From an uncultured Oscillibacter sp. (GTDB taxonomy: Bacteria; Bacillota; Clostridia; Oscillospirales; Oscillospiraceae), in contig NZ_CANTJS010000010.1 of assembly GCF_947654275.1 (NCBI RefSeq), forward strand, positions 1-64,000: a stretch of DNA of 64,000 bases, given 5' to 3'. Positions 43,743 to 52,330 of the stretch are shown one piece after another. Under the pieces are notes generated by a model that had not been told where the DNA came from, did not search any database, and worked only from the letters and a program-made list of their open reading frames with translations. The translations under genes and the position numbers were made by a program. Every line of letters begins with the position of its first letter. Within the stretch, counting starts at the first letter, position 1.

Positions 43743-44921
43743 TCAGTTGAAGCTCACCCAGCAGGCGCCATGGTCCGCGGATTCCACGCATTTTTCAATC
43801 CACTTCACGCCCTGCGCCCCGGATTCCACGCTGGGATACCAGAAATCGCCGTACTCCTCTTGTCCCGCGCCGGACATGGCGATGGCAAACCGGCGGTACA
43901 GGTTGGCCCAGGCCTCAAACAGGCCTTCGGCATGGCCGCCGCCGATGCGGTCCTCCACCCTGGCCTCGGGATAGAGGTAGCCCGCGCCCCGCTCCAGGAC
44001 CCGCACCGGCTCGCCCTCAATCTCATAGGTCATCTGGTTGGGCCGCTCATCGTCCCACTCAAGGGACGCCCGGGAGCCCACGATGCGGATTTTGTGGTCG
44101 TGCCGGGCGCCGCAGTTGATGGAGCTGGCCCAGCAGTAGACCTGAGCGCCGGCCTGGACGGATGTGCTGCCCTTGAGATTCATGATGACAAAGGCGTTGT
44201 CCTCCAGCTGCCGCCCCTCTACAAAAGCCCGCTTCGTGCACATGAGACTGTCGATTTCCAGGTCCGGAATCATGGCCTCGATGATGAACAGCGGGTGGGT
44301 GCCCACATCCCCCAGGGCGAAGGAGGGCCCTGCCTTCTCGGGGTCAAAGCGCCACCTGGCGGCGGGCACCGTATCCTCCACCTTCACGTTGTACCCGCCG
44401 AAGGCGAAGCTCATGTTGATGACCCGGATTTCCCCCAGGTCCCCATGGCGGATCATCTGCCGGGCCTGCTGAATCATCTGGTGGCCGGAATAGCCGTAGG
44501 TCACGCCCACGACCTTATTCTTCGCCTTCGCCAGGGAAACCAGCTCCTCCGCCTGGGCGGAGGTAAAGCACAGGGGTTTTTCACAGACCACATGGAGGCC
44601 CGCCTCCAGAGCGGCCTTGCAGATGGCGTAATGGGTGCCGTTGGGGGTGGCGATGGACACCGCCTCAATGCCGTCGGGCCGCCCGGCCTCGGCGGCGAAC
44701 ATGGTCTGGTAGTCCGGGTAGCAGCGGTCCGGGGCCACACCCAGCTCCCGGCCGAAGGCAATGCCCCGCTCCGGCACGATGTCGAAAGCCCCCGCCGCCA
44801 GCTGGAAGGAATGGTCCCGCAGGGCGGCGGAACGGTGGATATAGCCGATCTGGCTGCCCTTGCCGCCCCCCACCATGGCCCAGCGGATGGGATGATCCAG
44901 GACCTTGGAGCCGTTAATCAT
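43743..44921 (-). CDS. Gfo/Idh/MocA-family oxidoreductase
   Basis: A 392-residue dehydrogenase with an N-terminal Rossmann fold (MVGGGKGSQIGYIHR), the family motif CEKPL near residue 118, and a C-terminal alpha/beta domain with GGGHAEGLFEAW. It oxidises a sugar or inositol-like hydroxyl with NAD(P). It sits between an IolE-like enzyme and the symporter, consistent with an inositol-like oxidation to a keto compound. AAGGAGAGATG precedes the ATG. Confidence 0.85.
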   Translation of the reverse strand: MINGSKVLDHPIRWAMVGGGKGSQIGYIHRSAALRDHSFQLAAGAFDIVPERGIAFGRELGVAPDRCYPDYQTMFAAEAGRPDGIEAVSIATPNGTHYAICKAALEAGLHVVCEKPLCFTSAQAEELVSLAKAKNKVVGVTYGYSGHQMIQQARQMIRHGDLGEIRVINMSFAFGGYNVKVEDTVPAARWRFDPEKAGPSFALGDVGTHPLFIIEAMIPDLEIDSLMCTKRAFVEGRQLEDNAFVIMNLKGSTSVQAGAQVYCWASSINCGARHDHKIRIVGSRASLEWDDERPNQMTYEIEGEPVRVLERGAGYLYPEARVEDRIGGGHAEGLFEAWANLYRRFAIAMSGAGQEEYGDFWYPSVESGAQGVKWIEKCVESADHGACWVSFN

Positions 44922-44962
44922 AGTACATCTCTCCTTGCAGTGTTTATATGCTGTCTGCTCAA

Positions 44963-45892
44963 TCAGATTTGATAGCCCACGCCTTTCAGGTATTCCACGC
45001 TGGCTTTTACATCCCTCAGGCTCCCCTCCACATTCCGGGGGTCCCGCTCCTGCTCAATGGTGATGTAGCCGCTGTAGCCGATGTCCTCCAGGGCCTGCTT
45101 GATGCCGGGATAGTCCAGGCTCCCCGTGCCGATGGGGCACATGGCCCCCTTGCCGCAGCCGTCGAAGAAGCGGATGCGCTGCCCCAGAACCTCCTGATAG
45201 ACGGCCTCGTTGACGTCCTTGAAGTGGACGTAATCCAGACGGTCCGCGTACTTTCTCAGGAAGGCCGCCGGGTCCATGCGGGAGTAATACAGGTGCCCGG
45301 TGTCCAGGCACAGCCCGGCGGTCTCATAGGGGATATCCCGGACCACCGCCTCAATCTCGTCCTCAAACTCGATGTAGCCCCCGGCGTGGGGATGGATGAC
45401 GGGCCGGACGCCGTACTGGTTGGCCCGCTCACAGACCGCCCAGAGGTTGTCCATGAAGCCCGCCCATTCCTCCGGAGAGAGACGGGGGGCCCGGTCCGGG
45501 TGTCCGGCGGCGTAGTCCCGCTCGTCATGGCCCCAGTCCATGACGGTCATATAGGGCGTGGGGAACTTCTGGCCCTCATGAACCGGCAGGCCCGGCAGGG
45601 CCGGGTCCGTAATCAGGCGGCAGATGTCGTCCGCCGCCTTCAGGACGTTTTCCTGATTGGCGGGGTCCAGCAGGTCGTGAAAAATGGTGCCCGCCACAAT
45701 GGCGATGCCGTTCTTCCTGAGCTCCGCAGACACCGCCGCCGCGTCAATGGGCAGATAGCCGTAGGGCCCCAGTTCGATGGCGCTGTAGCCGGCCTGACCG
45801 GCCTCCTCCAGCACCCGCCTCCAGGGGGGCAGATAGGGATTTTTCGGGTCGTCCACCCCCCAGCAGCAGGGTGCGCCGCAAATCTGAATCAT
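44963..45892 (-). CDS. IolE/hydroxypyruvate isomerase-like TIM-barrel enzyme
   Basis: A 309-residue TIM barrel with GPYGYLPIDAAAV, HPHAGGYIEFEDEIE, CLDTGHLYYS and VHFKDVNEAVY, which resemble myo-inosose-2 dehydratase (IolE) metal and substrate sites. With the Gfo/Idh enzyme this suggests breakdown of an inositol or related polyol. The start at 45892 has GGGGAGG seven bases upstream; an ATG two codons earlier is too close. It is the first gene of the operon. Confidence 0.78.
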   Translation of the reverse strand: MIQICGAPCCWGVDDPKNPYLPPWRRVLEEAGQAGYSAIELGPYGYLPIDAAAVSAELRKNGIAIVAGTIFHDLLDPANQENVLKAADDICRLITDPALPGLPVHEGQKFPTPYMTVMDWGHDERDYAAGHPDRAPRLSPEEWAGFMDNLWAVCERANQYGVRPVIHPHAGGYIEFEDEIEAVVRDIPYETAGLCLDTGHLYYSRMDPAAFLRKYADRLDYVHFKDVNEAVYQEVLGQRIRFFDGCGKGAMCPIGTGSLDYPGIKQALEDIGYSGYITIEQERDPRNVEGSLRDVKASVEYLKGVGYQI

Positions 45893-46081
45893 GGTCATTC
45901 CTCCCCAATATACAAGTTTTCTCCATGCTGTATCCGTTCTCTTCCTGAATCTTCTCTCCTGAACAATTTTGATTTTAGCAGAAGAGCCAGCGGAATGTTT
46001 ACGGTTTCTTGCGGGGCATTTCTGATAAATCCGCTGTAAACTGCACAAATTTTGTTCAAAATTTTTGGACATTACTGATTC

Positions 46082-46110
46082 TTGCGGTTCCGCCTGAATT
46101 CTGCAATAAT
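46082..46110 (+). promoter_or_regulatory. Promoter of the AraC regulator
   Basis: -35 TTGCGG, 17-bp spacer, -10 AATAAT, 40 bases before the ATG. The 260-base divergent region 45893-46150 is AT-rich and holds the control sites of both directions. Confidence 0.5.
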
Positions 46111-46150
46111 GGTGGCGCAGGGCGATTTGCCGGCGCAGGGAGGATATGCC

Positions 46151-47118
46151 ATGAATGCCCATACGTCGTTTGCTCACCGTCAGCCCACTCTGCTGTACGC
46201 CACGCTGCAGCGGGAGGAGGACCCCAAGATCAACCGGGTTCTCCACTCCCACAGCCATGTCTGCGAGCTGGTATTTGTCAACGCGGGAGAGGGCTATTAC
46301 ATTCTGAACGGGCGCAGCAGCCCCATTTATCCCGGGGATTTTCTGCTGAGCAACCAGGGGGACCTCCACGAGGTCCAGTCCGCCACCCACAGGGAAATCG
46401 GAACCATCTGCTTCGGCATTGGAAACCTGGCGCTGAAGGGGCTGCCGCCCGGCTGTCTGACCCAGGCGGAGGACGGCTTTATCCGCCCGTCCGGGGGAAG
46501 CCGGGAGCAGATGAAAGCCCTGTGCCGGCTGCTGTACGACCAGCTGGAGCTGGGCACCGCCCAGGGCAGAACCGTGGCCCAGCATCTGTTTTCGGCGCTG
46601 CTGCCTCTGGCGCTGAGTCTTCCCGCCGACGACAGAAACGGGGCGCAGACGGGGTCCGTGATTCTGGTCAACCGGATTGGCCAGTACATCGCCGCCCATT
46701 ACGCAGAGCCGCTGGCCCTGGAGCGCATCGGAGAGGCGGTCTCCCCCTGTCACGCCGCCCATGTGTTCCGGGAGATCACCGGCTCCTCCCCCATTCAGTA
46801 CGTCATTCGCTGCCGGATGGGCGAGGCGCAGAACCTGCTGATTTCCACGGACTTCAGCGCCGCCCGGATTGCCGTCATGGCGGGCTATGACAGCGCCAGC
46901 CATTTCAGCAGCATGTCCAAACAGGTCGCGGGCCTGCCGGCGGTCCAATACCGGCGGTGGTATCTGGAAATGATGCGGGGGAAGCAGGCCGCTTTTCCGC
47001 CGCTGCCCGGATTTCCCAGGACGCCGGCTATCACAGTCCCTTCCTGTATTTCCGGAAAAGGAGACAGGGAAAAGCCGTTCCCGGACGATTCTTTGCAATC
47101 GTTCGGGAACGGCTTTTT
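46151..47118 (+). CDS. AraC-family regulator with no stop codon before its terminator
   Basis: An N-terminal cupin domain (HSHSHVCELVFVNAGEGYYIL, GDFLLSNQGDLHEV) and two C-terminal helix-turn-helices (LALERIGEAVSPCHAAHVF, ARIAVMAGYDSASHFSSM) are complete by about residue 275. The frame then stays open through the terminator and deep into the antisense of the malic enzyme gene, up to 48331. A second HTH-like string, RISQDAGYHSPF, is visible in another frame at about 47000. So the 3' end is either altered or a nonstop message results. It should regulate the divergent polyol operon. Ribosome site GGGAGGATATGCC. Confidence 0.75.
47069..47118. terminator. Bidirectional terminator
   Basis: AAAGCCGTTCCCG pairs with CGGGAACGGCTTT, extended by ACGATT/AATCGT inside. 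TTTTT on the plus strand, TTTTCCC on the minus strand. It ends both the AraC and malic-enzyme transcripts. Confidence 0.88.
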
Positions 47119-47152
47119 CACAGAGAGCGTGTCCGCCCTGGTCCGACGGCGC

Positions 47153-48325
47153 TTACAGACGGGCCACGCCGGAGGCCCGGGCGGCCTCGGCCACGGCCTT
47201 GGCCACAGCGGGACCCACCCGCTTGTCGAAGGCCTTGGGAATGATGTAGTCGGCGTTCAGCTCCTCGTCGGAGATCAGCTCCGCCAGGGCCCGGGCGGCG
47301 GCCATTTTCATCTCCTCGTTGATGTCGCTGGCCCGGACGTCGAAGGTCCCCCGGAACACGCCGGGGAAGGCCAGAACGTTGTTGATCTGGTTGGGGAAGT
47401 CGCTGCGGCCGGTGGAGATGACCGCCGCGCCGCCGGCCCTGGCCTCGTCGGGGAAAATCTCCGGCGTGGGATTGGCGCAGGCGAAGACGATGGCGTCCCT
47501 GTTCATGGTTTTCACCATGTCCGCGGTGACGGTGCCCGGGGCGGAGACGCCGATGAACACATCCGCGCCCACCAGGACGTCGGCAAGGGAACCGGCCTTC
47601 TTTTCCAGGTTCGTCACCTGGGCCATTTCCTCCTTGATCCAGTTCAGACCCTCACGGCCCTGGTAAATGGCGCCCTTGCGGTCGCACATGGTGACGTTTT
47701 TGAAGCCCGCGGACAGCAGCAGCTTTACGATGGAGATGGCGGCGGCTCCTGCGCCGGAGGTGACCACCTTCACGTCCTCCTTTTTCTTTCCGACCACCTT
47801 CAGGGCGTTGGTCAGGCCCGCCAGGGTGATGATGGCGGTGCCGTGCTGGTCGTCATGGAAGATGGGAATATCGCACTTTTCCTTCAGCTTCCGTTCAATC
47901 TCAAAGCAGCGGGGGGCGGCGATGTCCTCCAGGTTGATGCCGCCGAAGGACCCGGACATCAGATAGACGGCGTTGACAAACTCGTCCACGTCGTGGGTCT
48001 TCACGCAGAGGGGGAAGGCGTCCACGCCGCCGAAGGCCTTGAAGAGGACGCATTTGCCCTCCATGACGGGCATACCGGCCTCGGGGCCGATGTCTCCCAG
48101 GCCCAGGACGGCGGAGCCGTCGGTGATGACGGCGCAGAGGTTGTGCCGCCGGGTGAGCTCATAGCTCTTGCTGATGTCCTTCTGAATCTCCAGGCAGGGC
48201 TGGGCCACGCCGGGGGTGTAGGCCAGGCTCAGGTCGTCCTTGGTCTCCACGGGAACGGTGGCGATAACCTCGATTTTACCCTTCCACTCGCCGTGGAGCC
48301 GAAGGGATTCCTTTGCGTAATCCAT
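47153..48325 (-). CDS. NAD(P)-dependent malic enzyme
   Basis: A 390-residue bacterial malic enzyme: AYTPGVAQPC with the catalytic Tyr, the Lys in VLFKAFGGVDAFPL, the metal-site DDQHGTA and a Rossmann GAGAAAISIVKLL. It converts malate to pyruvate and CO2. AGGAGGAAGATC stands before the ATG. It lies downstream of an Ldh-family malate/lactate-type dehydrogenase, with a broken small gene between, so both probably serve C4-acid metabolism. Confidence 0.92.
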   Translation of the reverse strand: MDYAKESLRLHGEWKGKIEVIATVPVETKDDLSLAYTPGVAQPCLEIQKDISKSYELTRRHNLCAVITDGSAVLGLGDIGPEAGMPVMEGKCVLFKAFGGVDAFPLCVKTHDVDEFVNAVYLMSGSFGGINLEDIAAPRCFEIERKLKEKCDIPIFHDDQHGTAIITLAGLTNALKVVGKKKEDVKVVTSGAGAAAISIVKLLLSAGFKNVTMCDRKGAIYQGREGLNWIKEEMAQVTNLEKKAGSLADVLVGADVFIGVSAPGTVTADMVKTMNRDAIVFACANPTPEIFPDEARAGGAAVISTGRSDFPNQINNVLAFPGVFRGTFDVRASDINEEMKMAAARALAELISDEELNADYIIPKAFDKRVGPAVAKAVAEAARASGVARL

Positions 48326-48572
48326 AATTGATCTTCCTCCTGCATTTCTCCATTTTTATTGTAACGGTTCAGCGCCCGGTCACAGGTGCTGAGAATTTTC
48401 TCTCTTACGTCCTCTTCGGAAACGCCGGCGTGCCGGAGCAGCATAAATACGGTGGCCGGCACGCCGCAGTCTTCGGAGAAGATGGCATCCTCACGCTGAT
48501 GGGAATTCCCTCCCGGACGTCCATATCCGCGACGGCCTGAACGGCCGCCTTCGGCGCGGGACTGACGGGCAT
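48326..48572 (-). pseudogene. Small frameshifted gene of unknown family
   Basis: Starting at an ATG 8 bases after GGGAGA, and 4 bases past the stop of the upstream dehydrogenase, the frame reads MPVSPAPKAAVQAVADMDV and GIPISV. After a missing base near 48497 it continues in the next frame as EDAIFSEDCGVPATVFMLL, HAGVSEEDVREKIL and NRYNKNGEMQEEDQ up to the malic-enzyme start. Together about 83 residues make a plausible small acidic protein I cannot name. The fusion frame does not stop before the next gene. Confidence 0.4.
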
Positions 48573-48575
48573 CTC

Positions 48576-49688
48576 TTATGTCTCCCAGGGGAACTTGTAC
48601 TGGGCCAGGCCCAGCTTGTCCCGGACCTCCAGAATTTCCTTCTGGACGGACTCGCTGACGGGCACGCCCTTGTCCCTGCGGTCCTGCCAGGCCAGCCATT
48701 CCTTCTCGCCGGCGGTGTAGATGCGCTCGGCGCCGGGGGCCTTTTTGGAGTTCCGGAGGCCGCGGCAGATGTCGCCGGCAGTCTTCCTGAAGGTGTCCAG
48801 ACCCATGAAGAATTCGGGGTTGATGACAAAGAAGAAGTGGCCCAGGCGGTACATCTGATTGCTTCCGTCGGGAGCCTTGCCGCTGAGCTCCTTCAGGCTC
48901 GGGCCTCCGGCCAGGGCGGCGGAGAGAATCTCAACAATGGTGGTAAAGCCGTAGCCCTTATAGCCGCCGGTTTCCTCGCCGGGGCCGCCCACGGACACCA
49001 GCGCGCACTTGCCGGCCCGCATATCCTTGAGAATCTGACCGGAGTCGGTCATGGTGCCGCCGTCGGCGGTGACCACCAGACCCGCCGGCGTCTCGTGGCC
49101 GATGCGCTGATAGTACTCAATTTTGCCGTTCTGGATGGTGGAGGTGGCGCAGTCGAAGTTAAAGGGGAATTCCTCGTCGGTAGGCATGGTAAACGTCAGG
49201 GGATTGGTGCCCATCATGGGCTCCACGCCCCAGGTGGGGGCCACGGAGGGCCGGGCGTTGGTGCCGGTTATGCCGATCATGCCCGCCTTTTCCGCCATGG
49301 TGGTCCAATAGCCCGCGATGCCGTAGTGGGTGGAGTTGAAGACCGCGCCGCCGGCCATGCCGTATTTGGCGGCCTTTTCAATCAGCAGCTCCATCATGTG
49401 GTAGCTGGCCACCATGCCCATTCCGTTGTTGGCGTCCATAACCACCGTCGTGGGGGTGTCCTTTACGATGTCCATTTTGGTCTCCGGCAGCAGGGTGCCG
49501 TTGACGATACGGTCAATATAGATGGGCTTGAAGCGGTTGCAGCCGTGGCTTTCGATGCCCCGGCGGTCGGATTCCAGCAGGACGTCGGCGCAGATCCGTG
49601 CGTCGTCCTCAGGCACGCCGTAGCCCTTAAAGGCGTCGATGAGGAAGCTGTTCATCAGCTCCCAGGATACATAAGGTCTTGTCTCCAT
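48576..49688 (-). CDS. Ldh-family (malate/L-lactate/ureidoglycolate-type) dehydrogenase
   Basis: A 370-residue NAD(P) oxidoreductase of the type-2 malate/lactate dehydrogenase fold. Motifs: DRRGIESHGCNR, catalytic His in FNSTHYGIAGYW, ITGTNARPSVAPTWG and NPLTFTMPT. Substrates in this family include malate, lactate, sulfolactate and ureidoglycolate. AAAGGAG precedes the ATG. The malic enzyme gene downstream favours malate. Confidence 0.85.
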   Translation of the reverse strand: METRPYVSWELMNSFLIDAFKGYGVPEDDARICADVLLESDRRGIESHGCNRFKPIYIDRIVNGTLLPETKMDIVKDTPTTVVMDANNGMGMVASYHMMELLIEKAAKYGMAGGAVFNSTHYGIAGYWTTMAEKAGMIGITGTNARPSVAPTWGVEPMMGTNPLTFTMPTDEEFPFNFDCATSTIQNGKIEYYQRIGHETPAGLVVTADGGTMTDSGQILKDMRAGKCALVSVGGPGEETGGYKGYGFTTIVEILSAALAGGPSLKELSGKAPDGSNQMYRLGHFFFVINPEFFMGLDTFRKTAGDICRGLRNSKKAPGAERIYTAGEKEWLAWQDRRDKGVPVSESVQKEILEVRDKLGLAQYKFPWET

Positions 49689-49744
49689 AGCGTTGATCTC
49701 CTTTTATTTTTTGGTGTGCGCCAATGCGGGGCGCACATGGCAAA

Positions 49745-50971
49745 TCAAGAGGCGGGCTCTCCGCTCCGGCGGGAGTAAATTCGGGCAAGGCCGCCCTCCG
49801 AGGTCTCCCGGTATCCGCGGTTCAGATGAATCCCCGTTTCATACATGGTCCGGAGCACCATGTCATAGCTGATGCGCCGGGTATCGGACAGGAAATAGGC
49901 CAGGTTCGCGGAGTTAATGGCCCGCATGGCGGCGACGGCGTTGCGCTCGATGCAGGGGATCTGCACCAGCCCGCAGATGGGGTCGCAGGTCAGACCCAGG
50001 TGATGCTCCAGAGCCACCTCGGCGGCGTACTCAATCATTTTAATGGAGTAGCCGAAGAGATAGCCCAGCGCCGCGGCGGCCATGGCGCAGGCCACGCCGA
50101 TTTCCGCCTGACAGCCGCACTCCGCTCCGGACACGGAGGCGTTGCACTTGGCCAGCTCACCGAAGAGGCCCGCCACGCCCAGTGCGTGAATCACGTCCTC
50201 GTCGCTGAGGCCCCGTTTATTTTTGATATAATACAGCACTGCCGGAAGAACCCCGCAGGCGCCGCAGGTCGGGGCCGTGACCACCGTGCCGTTGTCGGCG
50301 TTCTGCTCGGAAACCGCGTAAGCGTAGGAGCAGACCATCTGACACTCCACAATCTCCGGGTGTTTGTTGACCAGAATGTGGTCATAAATGGATTTGGCCT
50401 TGCGGTTGATGCGCAGTCCTCCGGGCAGCTCGCCGGAGGCGGCCAGCCCCTCCCGGATGGACTTCTGCATGGTCTCCCAGACCTCTGCCAGATAGTCCCA
50501 GATTTCCCTTCCCTCGTTCATCTCCACGTAGTCCACCAGACTGACATAGCGGAAATTGCAGAACTCCTTGATTTCGGCAAAGGAATTTTCGGGATAGGTC
50601 TCCTCGGCCTTCTGTGGCTGCGGACGGCCCTCAACCGTCAAATCGCCGCCGCCGATGCTGTAGAACCGCTGCCGGGCAATTTCCTCCCCCTCCCGGAGGG
50701 CAACGAAGTCCAGCGTGTTGGGGTGGGGCAGGTTCTCCTGCGCCTCCTGGGAAAACACCACTTCTGTTGGGACAGGAGCCAGGGTGTCGGTGACCGCCCG
50801 ATCTGTACCGTGGCCCTTTCCGGTTTTGGCGAGGGAGCCGTAGAGAAAAACGCGGTAGGCGTCGGCTTCCGGCGTCTCGCTCCGGAAGATCGCGGCGGCC
50901 TTGACCGGCCCCATGGTGTGGGAGCTGGAGGGTCCCTTGCCGATTTTGTAGATGTCGCGGATAGACTTCAT
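49745..50971 (-). CDS. sdaA: L-serine ammonia-lyase, iron-sulfur type, single chain
   Basis: A 408-residue fused alpha/beta serine dehydratase. The N-terminal beta-type domain begins SIRDIYKIGKGPSSSHTMGP; the C-terminal alpha-type domain has cluster cysteines in TCGACGVLP, GAECGCQ and CDPICG. It deaminates serine to pyruvate and is oxygen-sensitive. AGGAAGGAG precedes the ATG. With the malic enzyme and the dehydrogenase downstream this region makes pyruvate from several acids. Confidence 0.92.
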   Translation of the reverse strand: MKSIRDIYKIGKGPSSSHTMGPVKAAAIFRSETPEADAYRVFLYGSLAKTGKGHGTDRAVTDTLAPVPTEVVFSQEAQENLPHPNTLDFVALREGEEIARQRFYSIGGGDLTVEGRPQPQKAEETYPENSFAEIKEFCNFRYVSLVDYVEMNEGREIWDYLAEVWETMQKSIREGLAASGELPGGLRINRKAKSIYDHILVNKHPEIVECQMVCSYAYAVSEQNADNGTVVTAPTCGACGVLPAVLYYIKNKRGLSDEDVIHALGVAGLFGELAKCNASVSGAECGCQAEIGVACAMAAAALGYLFGYSIKMIEYAAEVALEHHLGLTCDPICGLVQIPCIERNAVAAMRAINSANLAYFLSDTRRISYDMVLRTMYETGIHLNRGYRETSEGGLARIYSRRSGEPAS

Positions 50972-51091
50972 GGTGTGTCACTCCTTCCTGGTCCGGCCGG
51001 GCGGGACAGCGCCTGCCGGAGCCTCACAGCGGTTCTTTTGTTTTTTGCTTTTTTAGCTTATATTGCTTTTTTGTTTATTTTGTTTGCGTTC

Positions 51092-51823
51092 TCAGCTCTG
51101 CAAGGAAGCCAGCACGTCCCGGGTCATTTCGGGGAAATTCCCGATGACGGCGTCGATTCCCTTGGCCGCCAGGTCCCGCACGTCCTCCTCTGTGTTGACG
51201 GTGTAGGTATTGATTTCCAGGCCGTATTGCTTGAGCTCCGCCACCGCCTCTTGAGTCAGGCTGCGGAACATCGGGTGATAGCAGGCGACGCCGTGCTCAT
51301 GGCAGTACCTGCCCGCGTCGATGATCCAGGTCTCGCTGAGGAAGCCGTACTTCAGCGCCGGCGCAAGCTCCCGCATCCGCAGAATGGTGTAGTGGTTGAA
51401 GCTGGAGATGATAACCTTTTCCTCCAGATGGTACTCCTGAATCATGTCCCAGACCTTTTCATCCATGCCGGGATACTCAAAAACGCCGGTTTTCATCTCG
51501 ATATTGGTAATAACCGGCAGGTCCCTGATGAATTCGCAGTACTCCCGAAGGGTGGGAACCGGATTGAACCCATACTGCCCGGTATAGAGATAGGAGGCGT
51601 CCAGCTTCCGAAGCTCCGCGAGGGTCAGCTCCTTCACCCAGCCCGTTCCGTCCGTGGTGCGGTCCACCTGCTCGTCGTGAAGGATGACGGGCTCCCCGTC
51701 CCGGGTGAGCTGAACGTCCAGTTCAATGCCGTCCGCGCCGGCCTCCACCGCCTTGCGGAAGGCCAGCATCGTATTTTCGGGATATTTGCCGCTGTAGCCG
51801 CGGTGTGCAAAATTTTTCGTCAT
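51092..51823 (-). CDS. Glycerophosphodiester phosphodiesterase
   Basis: A 243-residue GDPD: catalytic H7 in FAHRGYSGKYPENT, metal ligands E34 and D36 in GIELDVQLT and H49 in ILHDEQVDRTTDG. It cleaves glycerophosphodiesters to glycerol-3-phosphate and alcohol. No signal peptide, so cytosolic. The start at 51823 has only a weak CAGG site; an ATG 14 codons upstream is equally weak. The promoter lies 350 bases upstream, giving a long leader. Confidence 0.85.
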   Translation of the reverse strand: MTKNFAHRGYSGKYPENTMLAFRKAVEAGADGIELDVQLTRDGEPVILHDEQVDRTTDGTGWVKELTLAELRKLDASYLYTGQYGFNPVPTLREYCEFIRDLPVITNIEMKTGVFEYPGMDEKVWDMIQEYHLEEKVIISSFNHYTILRMRELAPALKYGFLSETWIIDAGRYCHEHGVACYHPMFRSLTQEAVAELKQYGLEINTYTVNTEEDVRDLAAKGIDAVIGNFPEMTRDVLASLQS

Positions 51824-52178
51824 GATGCCTGTTCGTTCAAACCGCTCCAGTCCGCCCGGGCCCATGCCGGCCGGGAAGCGGTTGGGACGTACCTCCTTAT
51901 AGTCAGAATTTCCCTGTTTCGGCCTCCGTCGGTTCCGCCGGGCCCCACGGACCCGGCATACAGAGATGCCTGCGTTCGCTGCCTGTTCCCGTGTGAAAAT
52001 TGAAAGAAAAACACGACAACAGGCACCGTATGTCTACGGTGTCAATTGCCATGTCTCACAAACTCCATGCGGCGATACTCTTTTTGGCAGCTGCGTCCAT
52101 TCCGTCCATCTGCGCGGTCCGCCTGAAATTCCGCCGGCGTCTTTCAGCGGGCTGCGCTCCAGAATTGACGATAGCCCG
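51824..52178 (-). other. Long 5' leader of the GDPD gene
   Basis: About 350 transcribed bases without a recognisable gene. On the minus strand, hairpins include CACCGTA/TACGGTG (near 52028-52044) and GCCGGGTCC/GGCCCGGC (near 51939-51958), and AAGGAGGTACG at about 51893 looks like a ribosome site with no ATG nearby. A cis-regulatory RNA is possible, but I could not match a known riboswitch. Confidence 0.45.
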
Positions 52179-52207
52179 ATTATAGCATCCCGGCGTCTCT
52201 CTGGCAA
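52179..52207 (-). promoter_or_regulatory. Strong promoter upstream of the GDPD leader
   Basis: -35 TTGCCA, 17-bp spacer, -10 TATAAT on the minus strand, one of the best promoters in the window. Confidence 0.72.
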
Positions 52208-52330
52208 GGGGATTTCTCAAATCCGCAGGTAATTCATACAAAAGGCACAGGATTCATGGGGCGGCTTTGGGTGTTTTGCCGGTCCGGGATGCTGAGAGCC
52301 GCCCTGTCCAGGGCGGCTCTTCCCGGGGCT

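Noticed and set aside
46957-48331. Very long plus-strand open frame continuing the AraC gene over the malic enzyme
   Set aside because: It is antisense to a clear malic enzyme gene and its residues are Gly/His/Val-rich shadow sequence. Only the part before the terminator is kept.
49724-52003. 759-residue plus-strand frame opposite serine dehydratase and GDPD
   Set aside because: No ribosome site or domain; both minus-strand genes are unmistakable.
52050-52130. T-box-like AGGCGGACCGCG string in the GDPD leader
   Set aside because: It lacks one base of the conserved TGGNACCGCG, has too little RNA before it for a specifier stem and no terminator after it.
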